Shown here one piece after another: positions 34,871 to 44,470 of a DNA stretch of 64,000 bases. This DNA comes from Povalibacter uvarum (GTDB lineage Bacteria; Pseudomonadota; Gammaproteobacteria; Steroidobacterales; Steroidobacteraceae), in the NCBI RefSeq assembly GCF_014202975.1, contig NZ_JACHHZ010000001.1:1240001-1304000 (forward strand). The letters run 5' to 3'. Within the stretch, counting starts at the first letter, position 1; every line of letters starts with the position of its first letter. The position numbers and the translations under genes were made by a program. The notes below the pieces were generated by a model. That model was not told the origin of the DNA and searched no databases. It saw only the letters and a list, made by a program, of their open reading frames with translations.

Positions 34871-37765
34871 CTAGTTCTTCCTGTTGGCGGCGGCCTTCAA
34901 GCGAGTTGTCTGCCGCAATGATTCTTCGGTGCTGGTCGAACGCAGCGCTGCGTCCACGAGGCCCTGCTGCTGTTCGACGTGCACCTTGAAGATGCCGGTC
35001 GCCGGCGCCGCTGCCGGTGCACGACCCGCGTACAACAACTGATGATCCGCCGAGAGCGGTTCGTGCAGGCGATGCCGGATCTGGTACCAGCCGCCCTGGT
35101 TCTGCGGCTCTTCCTGGCACCACACGATCTCGCGCGCGTTGGAGTACTTACGGACGATCGCTGCGTACTCCTCCGCAGGAAACGGATACAGCTGCTCGAC
35201 ACGGACGATCGCGACGTTGTGGATCGCGTCCGAGCGACGCGAGTCGAGCAGGTCGAAGTAGACCTTGCCGGAACAGAACACGACCCGCGTGATCTTCGAC
35301 GGCTGGATGTCGTCGACTTCGTCGATGATGTTGCGGAAGCTGCCGCGCGTCAGGTCTTCGAGCGAGGACACCGACAGCTTGTGGCGCAGCAGGCTCTTCG
35401 GCGTCATGACGATGAGCGGCTTGCGGAAGTTCTGCAGCATCTGCCGGCGCAGCATGTGGAACATCTGGGCCGGTGTCGAGGGAACGACGACCTGCATGTT
35501 GTGCTCGGCGCACAGCTGCAGGAAGCGCTCGAGACGAGCCGAGGAATGTTCCGGACCCTGGCCTTCGTAGCCGTGCGGTAGGAATAACGTGAGTCCGCAG
35601 AGGCGGCCCCACTTCGCCTCACCCGAGCTGATGAACTGGTCGATGATGACCTGGGCACCATTGGCGAAGTCGCCGAACTGACCTTCCCAGATCGTTAGGC
35701 AGTTGGGTTCAGTGGTCGAGAAGCCGTACTCGAAGCCCATCACGGCTTCTTCCGAGAGCAGCGAGTCGATGACTGTGAATCGCGGCTGGCTGGAAGCCAG
35801 GTTCTCGAGCGGAATATAAGAGTCGCCCGTGTTCTGGTCGTGCCACACCGCATGGCGGTGGAAGAACGTGCCACGGCCGCTGTCCTGGCCTGTGATGCGG
35901 ACTTCGTAGCCCTCGGTCAGCAGCGATGCGTAGGCCAGGGTCTCCGCGTAGCCCCAGTCGAGCGGCGCCTGACCGGCATTCATCTTCTCGCGCGTCTGGA
36001 CGATGTTCGCGACCTGACGGTGCAGCATGAAGTTCGACGGGAACGTCGTGAGCTTCTCGCCCAGCTCGCGCAGCTTTTCGATGCGCACGCCGGTCGGAAC
36101 CTGTTCGCTCCAGTCGGCGCGATGAAACTTGGTCCAGTCCACCGTGTGCTTGTTGCCGATCATGCCGAGCGCGTGCTTGACGGTCGACTTGCCTTCATCG
36201 AGCGTGCGGCGATATGACTCGACCATCGCATCCGCGTCGCTCATCTTGATGACGCCTTCGCCGACGAGCTTCTCCGCATAGCGCTGACGAGTAGTCGACT
36301 GCTGGCGGATCTGCTGATACATCACAGGCTGAGTCGCTGCCGGCTCATCCGCTTCGTTGTGACCGCGGCGGCGGTAGCACACGAGATCGATCACGACGTC
36401 CTTGTGGAACTTCATGCGGTAGTCGAGCGCGAGCCGCGTCACGAACAGCACGGCTTCCGGATCGTCGCCGTTCACGTGGAAGATCGGCGCTTCGATGATC
36501 TTCGCGACGTCCGAGCAGTAGAGCGTCGAACGCGCGTCCTCGGGCTTGGAGATCGTGAAGCCGACCTGGTTGTTGATGATGATGTGCACGCTGCCGCCGG
36601 TGTAGAAACCGCGTGCCTGCGAGAGCTGCAGCGTTTCCATCACGACGCCCTGCCCCGCGAACGCCGCATCGCCGTGCAGCAGGATCGGGATGACCTTGTC
36701 GCCTTGCTCGTCATTGCGACGCAGTTGGCGCGAGCGCACCGAGCCTTCGACCACGGGGCTCACGACTTCGAGATGCGACGGATTGAACGCCAGCGCCACG
36801 TGGACATTGCCGCCGGGCGTACGGATGTCGGTCGAGAAGCCCTTGTGATACTTCACGTCGCCCGAACCCTGCATGTGGTTCGTGTCGTACGTGCCTTCGA
36901 ATTCGGAGAACATCACCTGCGGCGACTTGCCCACGACGTTCACGAGAACGTTGAGGCGGCCGCGGTGGGCCATGCCGATGATCATTTCTTCGACGCCGTT
37001 CTGACCGCCCTGCTGGATCAGGTCGTCGAGCATCGGGATCAGCGCTTCGCCGCCTTCCAGCGAGAAACGCTTCTGCGCCGGGTATTTGGTTGCGAAATAG
37101 AGCTCGAGGCCTTCGGCGGCGGTGAGCTGCTGGAGGAACGTCTTCTTCTCGTCGGTGCTGAAGCCGCTGCGGATGCGCCCCGCCTGGAAGCGGTCCTGCA
37201 GCCACAGGCGCTCCGCGGAGTTCGACACGTGGGCGAATTCGGCGCCGATGGTGCCGCAGTAAATCTGCTTGAGCTGAGCAATGATGTCTCGCAGCTTCAT
37301 GCGCTTCGGAATCGCTTCGGTGCGGCTGCCCGTATAGAACTCGGTGTCCAGATCCGCGTTCGACAGACCGAAGTGCTTCAGCTCGAGCACTTCAGGCACC
37401 GGCCGGCGCATGAGGCCGAGCGGATCGATATCCGCAACCAGATGCCCGCGGTTGGAATAGACCTGGACGAGTCTCGCGACGGCCGCCTGTTTGACGGAAG
37501 CGTCGGGAGTCGACGCACCAGCGCTGGCCGGGGCCGCGCCGGGTCGTACTTCGCGCGCTCGCTGGGCGAGTGCTTCGCGGATCGGAACGTGTGCCGTATC
37601 GCCGCTGGCCTTGAGGCCCGCGAAGTACTCGCGCCATTTCGGCGCTACGGACGAGGGATCCGAGAGATAGTCTTCGTAAAGGGATTCGATGTAGGGGGCA
37701 TTTTCCGCACCCAGAAGTGAGTTCTGGGGGGAAGCTCGACCGGAGTCGATCTTAGAGTCGCTCAT
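34871..37765 (-). CDS. sucA: 2-oxoglutarate dehydrogenase E1 component
   Basis: A 964-residue thiamine-diphosphate enzyme of the TCA cycle. N-terminal [16 protein letters not shown] is the E2/E3-binding region. The active site includes [17 protein letters not shown] and the ThDP motif [11 protein letters not shown]; further segments are [16 protein letters not shown] and [24 protein letters not shown]. The start at 37765 (MSDSKIDSG) is preferred to a 22-codon longer frame. It heads the sucA-sucB-lpd-DUF2007 operon. Confidence 0.98.
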   Translation of the reverse strand: MSDSKIDSGRASPQNSLLGAENAPYIESLYEDYLSDPSSVAPKWREYFAGLKASGDTAHVPIREALAQRAREVRPGAAPASAGASTPDASVKQAAVARLVQVYSNRGHLVADIDPLGLMRRPVPEVLELKHFGLSNADLDTEFYTGSRTEAIPKRMKLRDIIAQLKQIYCGTIGAEFAHVSNSAERLWLQDRFQAGRIRSGFSTDEKKTFLQQLTAAEGLELYFATKYPAQKRFSLEGGEALIPMLDDLIQQGGQNGVEEMIIGMAHRGRLNVLVNVVGKSPQVMFSEFEGTYDTNHMQGSGDVKYHKGFSTDIRTPGGNVHVALAFNPSHLEVVSPVVEGSVRSRQLRRNDEQGDKVIPILLHGDAAFAGQGVVMETLQLSQARGFYTGGSVHIIINNQVGFTISKPEDARSTLYCSDVAKIIEAPIFHVNGDDPEAVLFVTRLALDYRMKFHKDVVIDLVCYRRRGHNEADEPAATQPVMYQQIRQQSTTRQRYAEKLVGEGVIKMSDADAMVESYRRTLDEGKSTVKHALGMIGNKHTVDWTKFHRADWSEQVPTGVRIEKLRELGEKLTTFPSNFMLHRQVANIVQTREKMNAGQAPLDWGYAETLAYASLLTEGYEVRITGQDSGRGTFFHRHAVWHDQNTGDSYIPLENLASSQPRFTVIDSLLSEEAVMGFEYGFSTTEPNCLTIWEGQFGDFANGAQVIIDQFISSGEAKWGRLCGLTLFLPHGYEGQGPEHSSARLERFLQLCAEHNMQVVVPSTPAQMFHMLRRQMLQNFRKPLIVMTPKSLLRHKLSVSSLEDLTRGSFRNIIDEVDDIQPSKITRVVFCSGKVYFDLLDSRRSDAIHNVAIVRVEQLYPFPAEEYAAIVRKYSNAREIVWCQEEPQNQGGWYQIRHRLHEPLSADHQLLYAGRAPAAAPATGIFKVHVEQQQGLVDAALRSTSTEESLRQTTRLKAAANRKN

Positions 37766-37957
37766 TGCGCTCGCAAGTTCCTGTTCCGACTGAAGAAAGC
37801 TGAATCGAACCGGCGGCTTACACGGCCGCAAAAGGGCGCGTAGTGTAGCCGAACAGTGCTGCAGATGAGAATGCTGTGGGTCGGTGAGTTGCTGATTGGT
37901 TCACATACCGACCTGATTGGTTTCGATGCCGACCGTTTCAAGTACGCACAAAGACGA

Positions 37958-37985
37958 ACGGCGCGCACCTTTCGATGCGCGCCGT
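37958..37985 (-). terminator. candidate terminator downstream of the IclR gene
   Basis: A perfect 10-base stem (ACGGCGCGCA / TGCGCGCCGT) with an 8-base loop, followed on the minus strand by TCGTCTTTGTG. It lies about 50 bases beyond the iclR stop. The U-run is short, so it is moderate evidence. The remaining bases between 37766 and 37957 show no gene. Confidence 0.5.
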
Positions 37986-37995
37986 CGCTTTCTGG

Positions 37996-38017
37996 GGGTC
38001 CGACTTCAGCCGGACCC
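37996..38017. repeat. REP-like palindrome, family B (single)
   Basis: GGGTCCG and CGGACCC separated by 8 bases. The same wording forms the ends of the longer element at 43324-43424. It lies at the 3' end of the IclR regulator gene. Confidence 0.75.
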
Positions 38018-38033
38018 ACTGCGCGAGACAGGA

Positions 38034-38879
38034 TCAGCGAGCCTGTCCGAGGCCCTCTTCGATCCGGCGCACGATGTCGATGAGTCGTGGCCGCACCTCG
38101 GTCATGAGGTACTCCTCGGAGACCTTGAACGCGGGTGCACCGCAGTTGATCGCCATCGGCGGCAGGCCATTGCCCGGCCGGAATCCGCAGGCAATGCCGT
38201 TCACGTCGGGCTGCCACTCGCCGAACGAGCCGCACACGCCCGATTCGCTCCACATCGTGAGCGACTTTTCGATGCCCTGCTTGATCCCCGGCCACGCGAG
38301 ATGATCGAGCTCGCGGATCTGCTCGAGCAGGTCTGCGCGCTCAGTGTCCGAGCACACGGCCAGGTAGGCGCGACCGATCGCAGAGGTGGCCAGCGGCAAG
38401 CGCATGCCGACTTCGCTGTTGAGCGAGAGCACCGCGTTGCCCTTGCAGACTTCGACGTAAACCATGCTGAGCCGCTGGCGTGCACCCAGAGATACCGAGG
38501 TACCGGTCAGGTCCGCGAGTTCCTGCATCAGCGGACGCGCGAGATCGCGTACTTCGAATCGGCCGAGCACTGCGCTTCCCAGCGCGAGGGTTGCCGTGCC
38601 GAGTCGGTACTTGCCCGATTCCTTCACGTAGTGGAGGTAGCCGAGCTTCGTCAGCGTATAAGTGAGCCGCGACACCGTCGATTTCGGCAGCCTGCAGCGC
38701 TCCGAAATATCCTGGTTGCCCAGCAGCCGGCTGCCGCTGCGGAAACACGACAGTACGTCGAGTCCGCGTGACAGTGCCGTCACGAAGTGCCGATCCTGCT
38801 TGCCGACGTGCGGCTTGACTGCCGCAGGTTGGGCACTGGTCTGCGCCAGCTTGGTCATTTCCGATGCTCCCGTCGCCAT
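38034..38879 (-). CDS. IclR-family transcriptional regulator
   Basis: A 281-residue regulator. An N-terminal winged helix-turn-helix (FVTALSRGLDVLSCF, DISERCRLPKSTVSRLTYTLTKLGYL) precedes the IclR effector domain, ending in GVCGSFGEWQPDVNGIACGF and LPPMAINCGAPAF. Members bind aromatic or short organic acid effectors. It lies 67 bases downstream of the acyl-CoA ligase on the same strand. A palindrome matching the IclR-box consensus sits in front of that ligase, so local control of the ligase and the dehydrogenase pair is likely (inference). Confidence 0.92.
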   Translation of the reverse strand: MATGASEMTKLAQTSAQPAAVKPHVGKQDRHFVTALSRGLDVLSCFRSGSRLLGNQDISERCRLPKSTVSRLTYTLTKLGYLHYVKESGKYRLGTATLALGSAVLGRFEVRDLARPLMQELADLTGTSVSLGARQRLSMVYVEVCKGNAVLSLNSEVGMRLPLATSAIGRAYLAVCSDTERADLLEQIRELDHLAWPGIKQGIEKSLTMWSESGVCGSFGEWQPDVNGIACGFRPGNGLPPMAINCGAPAFKVSEEYLMTEVRPRLIDIVRRIEEGLGQAR

Positions 38880-38946
38880 AGGTGTATCCGCCTTGAGTTC
38901 TATGCCGTTGATCCTGAAACCGTCGTACTGATTCGAAAAAAAACGG

Positions 38947-40608
38947 TCAACCCCGCGCCATCTCGGCTTCCTGCAACACGCGCCACTGCACCTTGCCGGT
39001 TGCCGACTTGGGCAACGCGTCGACGAACTCGACGATGCGCGGGTGCTTGTAGGTCGCCATGTTCTGGCGCGTCCACTCGATGATCTCGTTCTCGCTGACA
39101 GCGCCGCGATGCGTAGCGCGCAGCACGACGACGGCTTTCACCGTTTCGCCGCGATGCGCATCCTTCGCCGCGATCACGCACGCTTCCTGGATCGCGGGAT
39201 GCTGATACATCTGCGCCTCGATCTCGGCCGGCCACACTTTGAAGCCCGACGCGTTGATCATGCGTTTGAGGCGATCGACCAGGAAGAAATAGCCGTCGTC
39301 GTCGACATAGCCGAGGTCGCCCGTGCGGAAGAAGGGCTTGCCGCCGATATCGACGAACGCTGCTTTCGTCGCTTCCTCGTTGCGCCAGTAGCCCTGGAAT
39401 ACCTGCGGACCGTTCGTGACGATCTCGCCCACCTTGTTCGGCGGCAGTTCCTGGAAGGTCTCCGGATCGATGATCTTCGAATCCGTGTTGAACACGGGAA
39501 TGCCGAGGCACTGCCGTTTGGGCCGATCGACCGGGTTGATATGCGAAGGCGCAATCGTTTCCGTCAGGCCGTAGCCCTCGACGTAGGGCGAACCGATCAT
39601 CTGCTGCAGCCGCTCACCGACCGCGGCCGGCATCGCCGCGCCGCCGCCGGAAACCTGGATCAGCGATGACAGGTCGTATTCAGCGAGCTTCGGATTCGCT
39701 AGGAAGTCGATGACCATCGTCGCGATCGCGGTCCACGACATGAGCTTGTAGCGCTCGATCAGCTCAGCCGCCGTTTCGCGATCCCAGCGGCACATCAGCA
39801 CGATGCTGCTGCCGTGATAGAGCGGACCGTTCATGCCGCCCTGCATGCTCGTCACATGGAAGAACGGCAGCACGACGAGCTGCGTCGTGTCGGGCGTACC
39901 ACCGAACCAGAGACGATTCGTCACGAGCGTGTGCATGACATTCGCGTGCGAAAGCATGCAGCCCTTCGGCCGGCCCGTGGTGCCGGAGCTGTATGGAATG
40001 ACGCAAAGATCGTCGGGACCCGCGGTGAGCGGTCCCGGGCTCAGATTCCTGGCGAGCGCTTCGACCCACAATGTCGTGTTCGACGCCGAGATCTGCTGGC
40101 GCGGAGTGGATACCGCTTCCGGCAAACGGATGGTCGTGGGCTCAGTCACGTAATCGGCATAAGCCGCCACGACCGCGTGATCGACATGCTTGCCGATGAG
40201 CGGCTGCAACTGCGGGAAGACTTCCTGCGCCACGAGCGCGGTGCGTGCGCCGCTGTCTTCCAGATAGTGTTCGAGCTCGCCGGTCACGCTCATCGGGCTG
40301 ACGGGCACCACGACCGCATTGGCGCGAACGATCGCGTAGTACGCAACGATGAACTGCGGGCTGTTCTGCATCACCAGCAGGACGCGGTCGCCCTTTTTCA
40401 CACCACACTTCTGTTCGAGGAAACCCGCGAGGCGCTCGGTCTGGTCCTTGAACTGCGAGAACGTGAGTGCCGTGCCATAGAAGATCAGGAACGGCTTGTC
40501 CGGATACCGGGCCGCGGAGACTTCGGCGTTGTAATAGATGTTGGTCGCTGGCGGCGTGATGTTCTGTGGCAGCGATTTGGGCCAGAATTCGAAATGCTTG
40601 CGGGACAT
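38947..40608 (-). CDS. acyl-CoA ligase (FadD-like, AMP-forming)
   Basis: A 553-residue adenylate-forming enzyme that activates a fatty or related carboxylic acid to its CoA thioester. The ATP loop is YSSGTTGRPKGCMLSH, A5 is YGLTETIAPSH, A7/A8 are RTGDLGYVDDDGYFFLVDRLKRMI, and the catalytic Lys lies in KSATGKVQWR. The start at 40608 (MSRKHFEF) has GGGGAG upstream. The substrate is unknown; pairing with a two-subunit acyl-CoA dehydrogenase points to a non-standard acyl chain such as a dicarboxylic or steroid/terpenoid side chain. Confidence 0.92.
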   Translation of the reverse strand: MSRKHFEFWPKSLPQNITPPATNIYYNAEVSAARYPDKPFLIFYGTALTFSQFKDQTERLAGFLEQKCGVKKGDRVLLVMQNSPQFIVAYYAIVRANAVVVPVSPMSVTGELEHYLEDSGARTALVAQEVFPQLQPLIGKHVDHAVVAAYADYVTEPTTIRLPEAVSTPRQQISASNTTLWVEALARNLSPGPLTAGPDDLCVIPYSSGTTGRPKGCMLSHANVMHTLVTNRLWFGGTPDTTQLVVLPFFHVTSMQGGMNGPLYHGSSIVLMCRWDRETAAELIERYKLMSWTAIATMVIDFLANPKLAEYDLSSLIQVSGGGAAMPAAVGERLQQMIGSPYVEGYGLTETIAPSHINPVDRPKRQCLGIPVFNTDSKIIDPETFQELPPNKVGEIVTNGPQVFQGYWRNEEATKAAFVDIGGKPFFRTGDLGYVDDDGYFFLVDRLKRMINASGFKVWPAEIEAQMYQHPAIQEACVIAAKDAHRGETVKAVVVLRATHRGAVSENEIIEWTRQNMATYKHPRIVEFVDALPKSATGKVQWRVLQEAEMARG

Positions 40609-40663
40609 GCTCCCCTTTCCCCCGTACGAAAAATCGGTCCGGAATCCGTGCCGCACGCGTTAC

Positions 40664-40678
40664 TGGAATAATATTCCA
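40664..40678. promoter_or_regulatory. IclR-type operator, strong
   Basis: TGGAATAATATTCCA is a perfect 7+1+7 inverted repeat. It matches the IclR box consensus TGGAAATNATTTCCA as known for E. coli IclR at most positions. It lies 56 bases before the ligase start codon and is the only such site of this quality seen in the neighbourhood. Confidence 0.7.
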
Positions 40679-40881
40679 CGCTGCGGGCGAACATTCTGCG
40701 CGCGGGAAGCTATCACACCTCCTCGGCACTCACCAAGAGTCGCCGCTTCGAAAAATGGGAATCGCGACGTTATGGCAAAGCGGGCCGTGTATAGCGTTTC
40801 CCCGAGCCCCCGTGGAGGCCTTTTCGAATCTTTGCCCGGTTGCGGCGCTTCACGCGCGTCCCTATGATTCCCGCCCGCTAG

Positions 40882-40896
40882 GGAAATTAACATTCC
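40882..40896. promoter_or_regulatory. IclR-type operator, weak second site
   Basis: GGAAATTAACATTCC keeps the outer GGAA/TTCC arms but not full symmetry. It lies 38 bases before the dehydrogenase start, where bound protein would overlap the promoter. Confidence 0.35.
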
Positions 40897-40933
40897 GCAT
40901 AGCAGCGTCGTTCCACTCTACAGAGCGCACCTA

Positions 40934-42133
40934 ATGGACCTGAATTTCAATGCCGAAGAACTGGCCTTCCGCGAGGAAGTCCGCACCTTCCTGCGCGAAA
41001 AGCTGCCGGCCGACATCGCCAAGCAGATCAAGTCGGGCCTGCCGATCCGGGCGCAGGACTACACGCGCTGGCAGAAAATTCTTCATGAGCGCGGCTGGGG
41101 CGCACCGAGTTGGCCGAAGCAGTTCGGCGGCACGGGATGGGGTCCGGTGCAACTGCACATCTACGACGAAGAAGCCGCCGCTGCCGGTGCGCCGCGCACG
41201 ATTCCGTTCGGCCTCAAAATGGTCGCTCCCGTCATCATGGCATTCGGCAATCCGGCGCAGCAGCAACGTTTCCTGCCCCGCATCCTGAGCGGCGAAGACT
41301 GGTGGTGCCAGGGCTACTCCGAGCCAGGCGCCGGTTCCGACCTGGCCTCGCTCAAGACGCGCGCGGAGCGACAGGGCGATCACTACATCGTCAACGGCCA
41401 GAAGACCTGGAACACGCTCGGCCAGCATGCCGACTGGATCTTCTGCCTCGTTCGCAGCGATCCGAATGCGCCGAAGCAGCAGCAGGGCATCTCCTTCCTG
41501 CTCATCGACATGAAGACGCCCGGCATCACCGTGCGGCCGATCATCACGATGGACGGCGCGCATGAAGTGAACGAAGTCTGGTTCGAGAACGTGAAGGTCC
41601 CCGTGGAGAATCGCGTCGGCGAGGAGAACAAAGGGTGGACCTACGCGAAGTTCCTGCTCGGCCACGAGCGCACGAACATCGCTGGCGTCGGCGCATCGAA
41701 GCGCGAACTGGAACGGTTGAAGGCGATTGCGTCGAAGGAACTCAAGAACGGCAAGCCGCTCATCGAGGATCCGCTCTTCGCTTCGCGCGTCGCGCAGGTC
41801 GAGATCGATCTCATCGCCCTGGAGATCACCAACCTGCGCGCATTGGCGCAGGAAGCGGAGAAGCACGCGCCGGGGCCAGAAGCGTCAGTGCTGAAGATCA
41901 AGGGAACGGAAATCCAGCAGGCACTGACCGAGCTGATGATGTACGCCGTCGGTCCATATGCCCTTCCCTTCGGCCGCGCGTCGAGTGAGGAAGGCGACCT
42001 GCGCACAGTCGCGGGGCCTGACTATGCGGGACCGCTGGCCGCCACCTACTGCAACTTCCGCAAGGTGACGATCTACGGCGGCTCGAACGAAATTCAGCGC
42101 AACATCATTTCCCAGATGATCCTGGGTCTTTAA
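40934..42133 (+). CDS. acyl-CoA dehydrogenase, large subunit of a heteromeric pair (PimC-like)
   Basis: A 399-residue FAD enzyme that introduces an alpha,beta double bond into an acyl-CoA. FAD/substrate segments are GYSEPGAGSDLASLKTRAE, NGQKTWNTLGQHADWIFCL and the C-terminal TIYGGSNEIQRNIISQMILGL. The usual catalytic Glu of that last motif (YEG) is Gly here. Glu245 in LLGHERTNIAG lies where isovaleryl-CoA-type enzymes place their base. It is closest in pattern to pimeloyl-CoA dehydrogenase large subunits. The partner gene follows after 32 bases. Confidence 0.92.
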   Translation: MDLNFNAEELAFREEVRTFLREKLPADIAKQIKSGLPIRAQDYTRWQKILHERGWGAPSWPKQFGGTGWGPVQLHIYDEEAAAAGAPRTIPFGLKMVAPVIMAFGNPAQQQRFLPRILSGEDWWCQGYSEPGAGSDLASLKTRAERQGDHYIVNGQKTWNTLGQHADWIFCLVRSDPNAPKQQQGISFLLIDMKTPGITVRPIITMDGAHEVNEVWFENVKVPVENRVGEENKGWTYAKFLLGHERTNIAGVGASKRELERLKAIASKELKNGKPLIEDPLFASRVAQVEIDLIALEITNLRALAQEAEKHAPGPEASVLKIKGTEIQQALTELMMYAVGPYALPFGRASSEEGDLRTVAGPDYAGPLAATYCNFRKVTIYGGSNEIQRNIISQMILGL

Positions 42134-42165
42134 CGAACCGTTCGCGAACAGCCGAAGAGAGCATC

Positions 42166-43305
42166 ATGGATTTCAATTTCACCGAAGAACAGCAACTGCT
42201 CGCCGACACCGTGCGGCGTTTCGTGCGCGAGGGCTATTCGTTCGAACATCGCCGCGAGATCCTCAAGTCGGCGGACGGCTGGAGCCGCGACTCGTGGAAC
42301 GAACTGGCCGGACTCGGCCTCACGGCACTCAACGTGCCCGAAGCCCACGGCGGGCTGAATGCCGGCCCCGTGGACACCATGCTCGTCATGAACGCGCTCG
42401 GCGAAGGTCTCGTGGTTGAACCGTTCCTGGCAGCCGCGGTGGTTACGCCTGCGCTCCTTTCCCGTCTCAACGACGAGAAGGCTGCAGCGGACCTTTTCCC
42501 CGGCATCGCCACTGGCGAGCGCATCGTGATTTTTGCGCACCAGGAACCAGGCACTCGTGGCGAAACGAGCCACGTCACGACCCGCGCCGAGAAAAGCGGC
42601 GACGGCTACGTGATCGACGGCTACAAGAACGTCGTATCGCATGGTGGCGCTGCCGATGAACTCCTCGTCAGCGCACGTACCAGCGGCAAGCCGACCGACG
42701 CGGATGGAATCTCCATCTTCCGCGTGGACCCGAAGGCAACTGGCGTGGCAGTAAAGACGTACAAGACGATCGACGGCCAGACGGCGGCGGATGTCGAACT
42801 CAAGGGCGTGAAGGTGCCTGCGTCGAGTCTCGTCGGTGCGGCTGGCAAGGCGCACTCGGCGATCGAAGGCACGTACGAAGTCGCAATCAGCGCGCTGTGC
42901 GCGGAAGCGGTCGGCATCATGAAGGCCGTGAACGCGACGACGCTCGAGTACACGAAGTCGCGCAAGCAGTTCGGTGTGCCGATCGCGAAGTTCCAGGTGC
43001 TGCAGCACCGGATGGCCGACATGTTCCTGCACAGCGAGCAGGCACTGTCGATGAGCTACCTGGCCGCCATCAAGTGCACGGATCCGGATCGCAACGAGCG
43101 CGTGCGCAGTCTTTCAGCAGCGAAAGTCGTCGTTGGCCAATCGGCGCGCTTCGTGGGCCAGCAGGCGATCCAGTTGCACGGCGGCATGGGCATGACGGAT
43201 GAGCTCATGGTCAGCCATCATTTCAAGCGCCTCACCGCGATCGATCTGACGCTCGGCGACACGGACTTCCATACGCAGCGGTTCATTGCGACGCCGGCGG
43301 GCTGA
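42166..43305 (+). CDS. acyl-CoA dehydrogenase, small subunit of the pair (PimD-like)
   Basis: A 379-residue protein of the same superfamily. N terminus MDFNFTEEQQLLADTVRRFVREGYSFEHRR is typical of the PimD group. FAD region: FAHQEPGTRGETSHVTTRAE; late motif: AIQLHGGMGMTDELMVSHHF. The usual catalytic motif is replaced by LGDTDFHTQRF and no Glu occupies the alternative position, so this subunit is probably non-catalytic or contributes FAD only. Such asymmetric pairs form alpha2-beta2 enzymes in steroid side-chain and dicarboxylate catabolism. Confidence 0.91.
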   Translation: MDFNFTEEQQLLADTVRRFVREGYSFEHRREILKSADGWSRDSWNELAGLGLTALNVPEAHGGLNAGPVDTMLVMNALGEGLVVEPFLAAAVVTPALLSRLNDEKAAADLFPGIATGERIVIFAHQEPGTRGETSHVTTRAEKSGDGYVIDGYKNVVSHGGAADELLVSARTSGKPTDADGISIFRVDPKATGVAVKTYKTIDGQTAADVELKGVKVPASSLVGAAGKAHSAIEGTYEVAISALCAEAVGIMKAVNATTLEYTKSRKQFGVPIAKFQVLQHRMADMFLHSEQALSMSYLAAIKCTDPDRNERVRSLSAAKVVVGQSARFVGQQAIQLHGGMGMTDELMVSHHFKRLTAIDLTLGDTDFHTQRFIATPAG

Positions 43306-43323
43306 GAGGCCTCTGTAGTCCTG

Positions 43324-43424
43324 TTGTGGGTCCGACTTTAGTCGGACGTTATGCGAAGCATGCCTTCGGCATGACGTCCGGCTGTGACCAACGGAAATCC
43401 CCTCGGGGAAAGCCGGACCCACAA
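43324..43424. repeat. REP-like composite element, family B
   Basis: A 101-base element with 11-base exact terminal inverted repeats (TTGTGGGTCCG at 43324-43334, CGGACCCACAA at 43414-43424). Inside are a second hairpin (TCCGACTTTAGTCGGA at 43331-43346), a short stem-loop (GCATGCCTTCGGCATG) and inverted GACGTCCGGCT words. It lies between two convergent genes and could terminate both. Confidence 0.85.
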
Positions 43425-43434
43425 CCAGAGGCCA

Positions 43435-44391
43435 CTACTTCCGCTTCTCCTCCTCCCTCGCCCCCGCCAGGATGCCTGGCAACGCGTAGTTGCCTTCGTG
43501 GCATGCGTACTCGAACACGCGATCAGTCGTCGCATCGAGGCTCATCTCTCCGCGCCAGGGCTGCTTGTAGTTCTCCGGGTCGGTAACCGAGTACTCGTAC
43601 AGGATCTGCCCCAGGGATTCCCGCGTAAAACGCTCGACGACGACGGCCTGCCGCGAGAGGCTGATCATTCCGTTCGCATGCAATGGATGAAAGTTCGTGG
43701 TCTCGACGACCAGCGTCTCCCCATCCCACCGGCCGATCGAATCGCCGTGAAGCAGCCCGATTCTCGAGTCGACGTGTTTGCCGCCTATGCGGACGATGCG
43801 CGCGTAGTTGTTCATCTCCGCGCGGATCAGAAGCACGTCGCCTGACTGAACGATCTCGTAGTTGTTGTTGTAGAGATAGTTCGTCATCGGCGGGCCGGCA
43901 TTGCCGCTGTTGATGACGCAGCGCTCGCCCAGCGGCCGTGCTTCCGGCCCATCGAAATTGGCCCGGCCTTCGAGACTGCGGGCTTCTTTGTACGGAATCT
44001 GCCCGTCGGTGGGATCCACGATCCACGACGTCCGATGCGTGCCCTTGACGACACTGAACTTCATGCCCGGATCGATCCAGAACGCGTTGTAGCCGCGGCC
44101 GCGGCGAAGGTCCGAGCCATCGAAGGAAGTGCTCTGCGACTGCGCGTCGTCATCGCGCTGCCTGACCACCTGCGGATGAGTGTTCGTCGCCTCCTCCACT
44201 TCTTCAGGCGCGAGGACCAGGCTCTTGTAGCGCGATGCGCGCTGCAGGGAAGTAATCGAGGCGTTGCTCCAGTTGCCTTCGAAACTGGGCCGGCCGCCAC
44301 TCGTTCTCGGAATGTCTTGAGCCGGCACTGACGCCACGAACAGACTGGCCGCTGCCGCGATCGCGAGACTTTGCGTGAGCCGCTTCGCCAT
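43435..44391 (-). CDS. exported protein of unknown function
   Basis: A 318-residue protein with a Sec signal peptide (MAKRLTQSLAIAAAASLFVASVPAQ). The mature part has no membrane helix and is rich in Asn, Arg and Tyr. Recurrent segments such as FDGSDLRRGRGYNAFWIDPG, GERCVINSGNAGPPMTNYLYNNNYEI and YACHEGNYALPGILAGARE look like a conserved family also met near TonB receptors in sphingomonads and acidobacteria, but I cannot name it. The protein is probably periplasmic. It is convergent with the dehydrogenase pair. Confidence 0.8.
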   Translation of the reverse strand: MAKRLTQSLAIAAAASLFVASVPAQDIPRTSGGRPSFEGNWSNASITSLQRASRYKSLVLAPEEVEEATNTHPQVVRQRDDDAQSQSTSFDGSDLRRGRGYNAFWIDPGMKFSVVKGTHRTSWIVDPTDGQIPYKEARSLEGRANFDGPEARPLGERCVINSGNAGPPMTNYLYNNNYEIVQSGDVLLIRAEMNNYARIVRIGGKHVDSRIGLLHGDSIGRWDGETLVVETTNFHPLHANGMISLSRQAVVVERFTRESLGQILYEYSVTDPENYKQPWRGEMSLDATTDRVFEYACHEGNYALPGILAGAREEEKRK

Positions 44392-44470
44392 CGATCCCCC
44401 ACCATGGTCGGTTTTCCCTCAAGCGGTCACAGTGTAGCGAGGAGTGTCGTTCGGACTCCTTATAGATGTG

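Larger units (their letters stand above)
40609..40933. other. divergent control region of the ligase and dehydrogenase genes
   Basis: A 325-base gap between oppositely transcribed genes. It contains a strong IclR-type palindrome at 40664-40678 and a weaker related site at 40882-40896. The central part (about 40700-40870) shows no other structure that I can name. Confidence 0.6.

Noticed and set aside
36359-37720. Long plus-strand open frame (453 codons) opposite sucA
   Set aside because: Antisense shadow of the E1 gene; composition is rich in Arg, His, Asp and Val as expected from reverse reading.
42130-43032. Minus-strand open frame opposite the small dehydrogenase subunit
   Set aside because: Shadow of a gene with strong acyl-CoA dehydrogenase motifs.
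38947-43305. Steroid-ring degradation cluster
   Set aside because: Only ligase and dehydrogenase genes are present; no ketosteroid dehydrogenase, hydroxylase or meta-cleavage genes are seen, so only a generic acyl-CoA role is supported.
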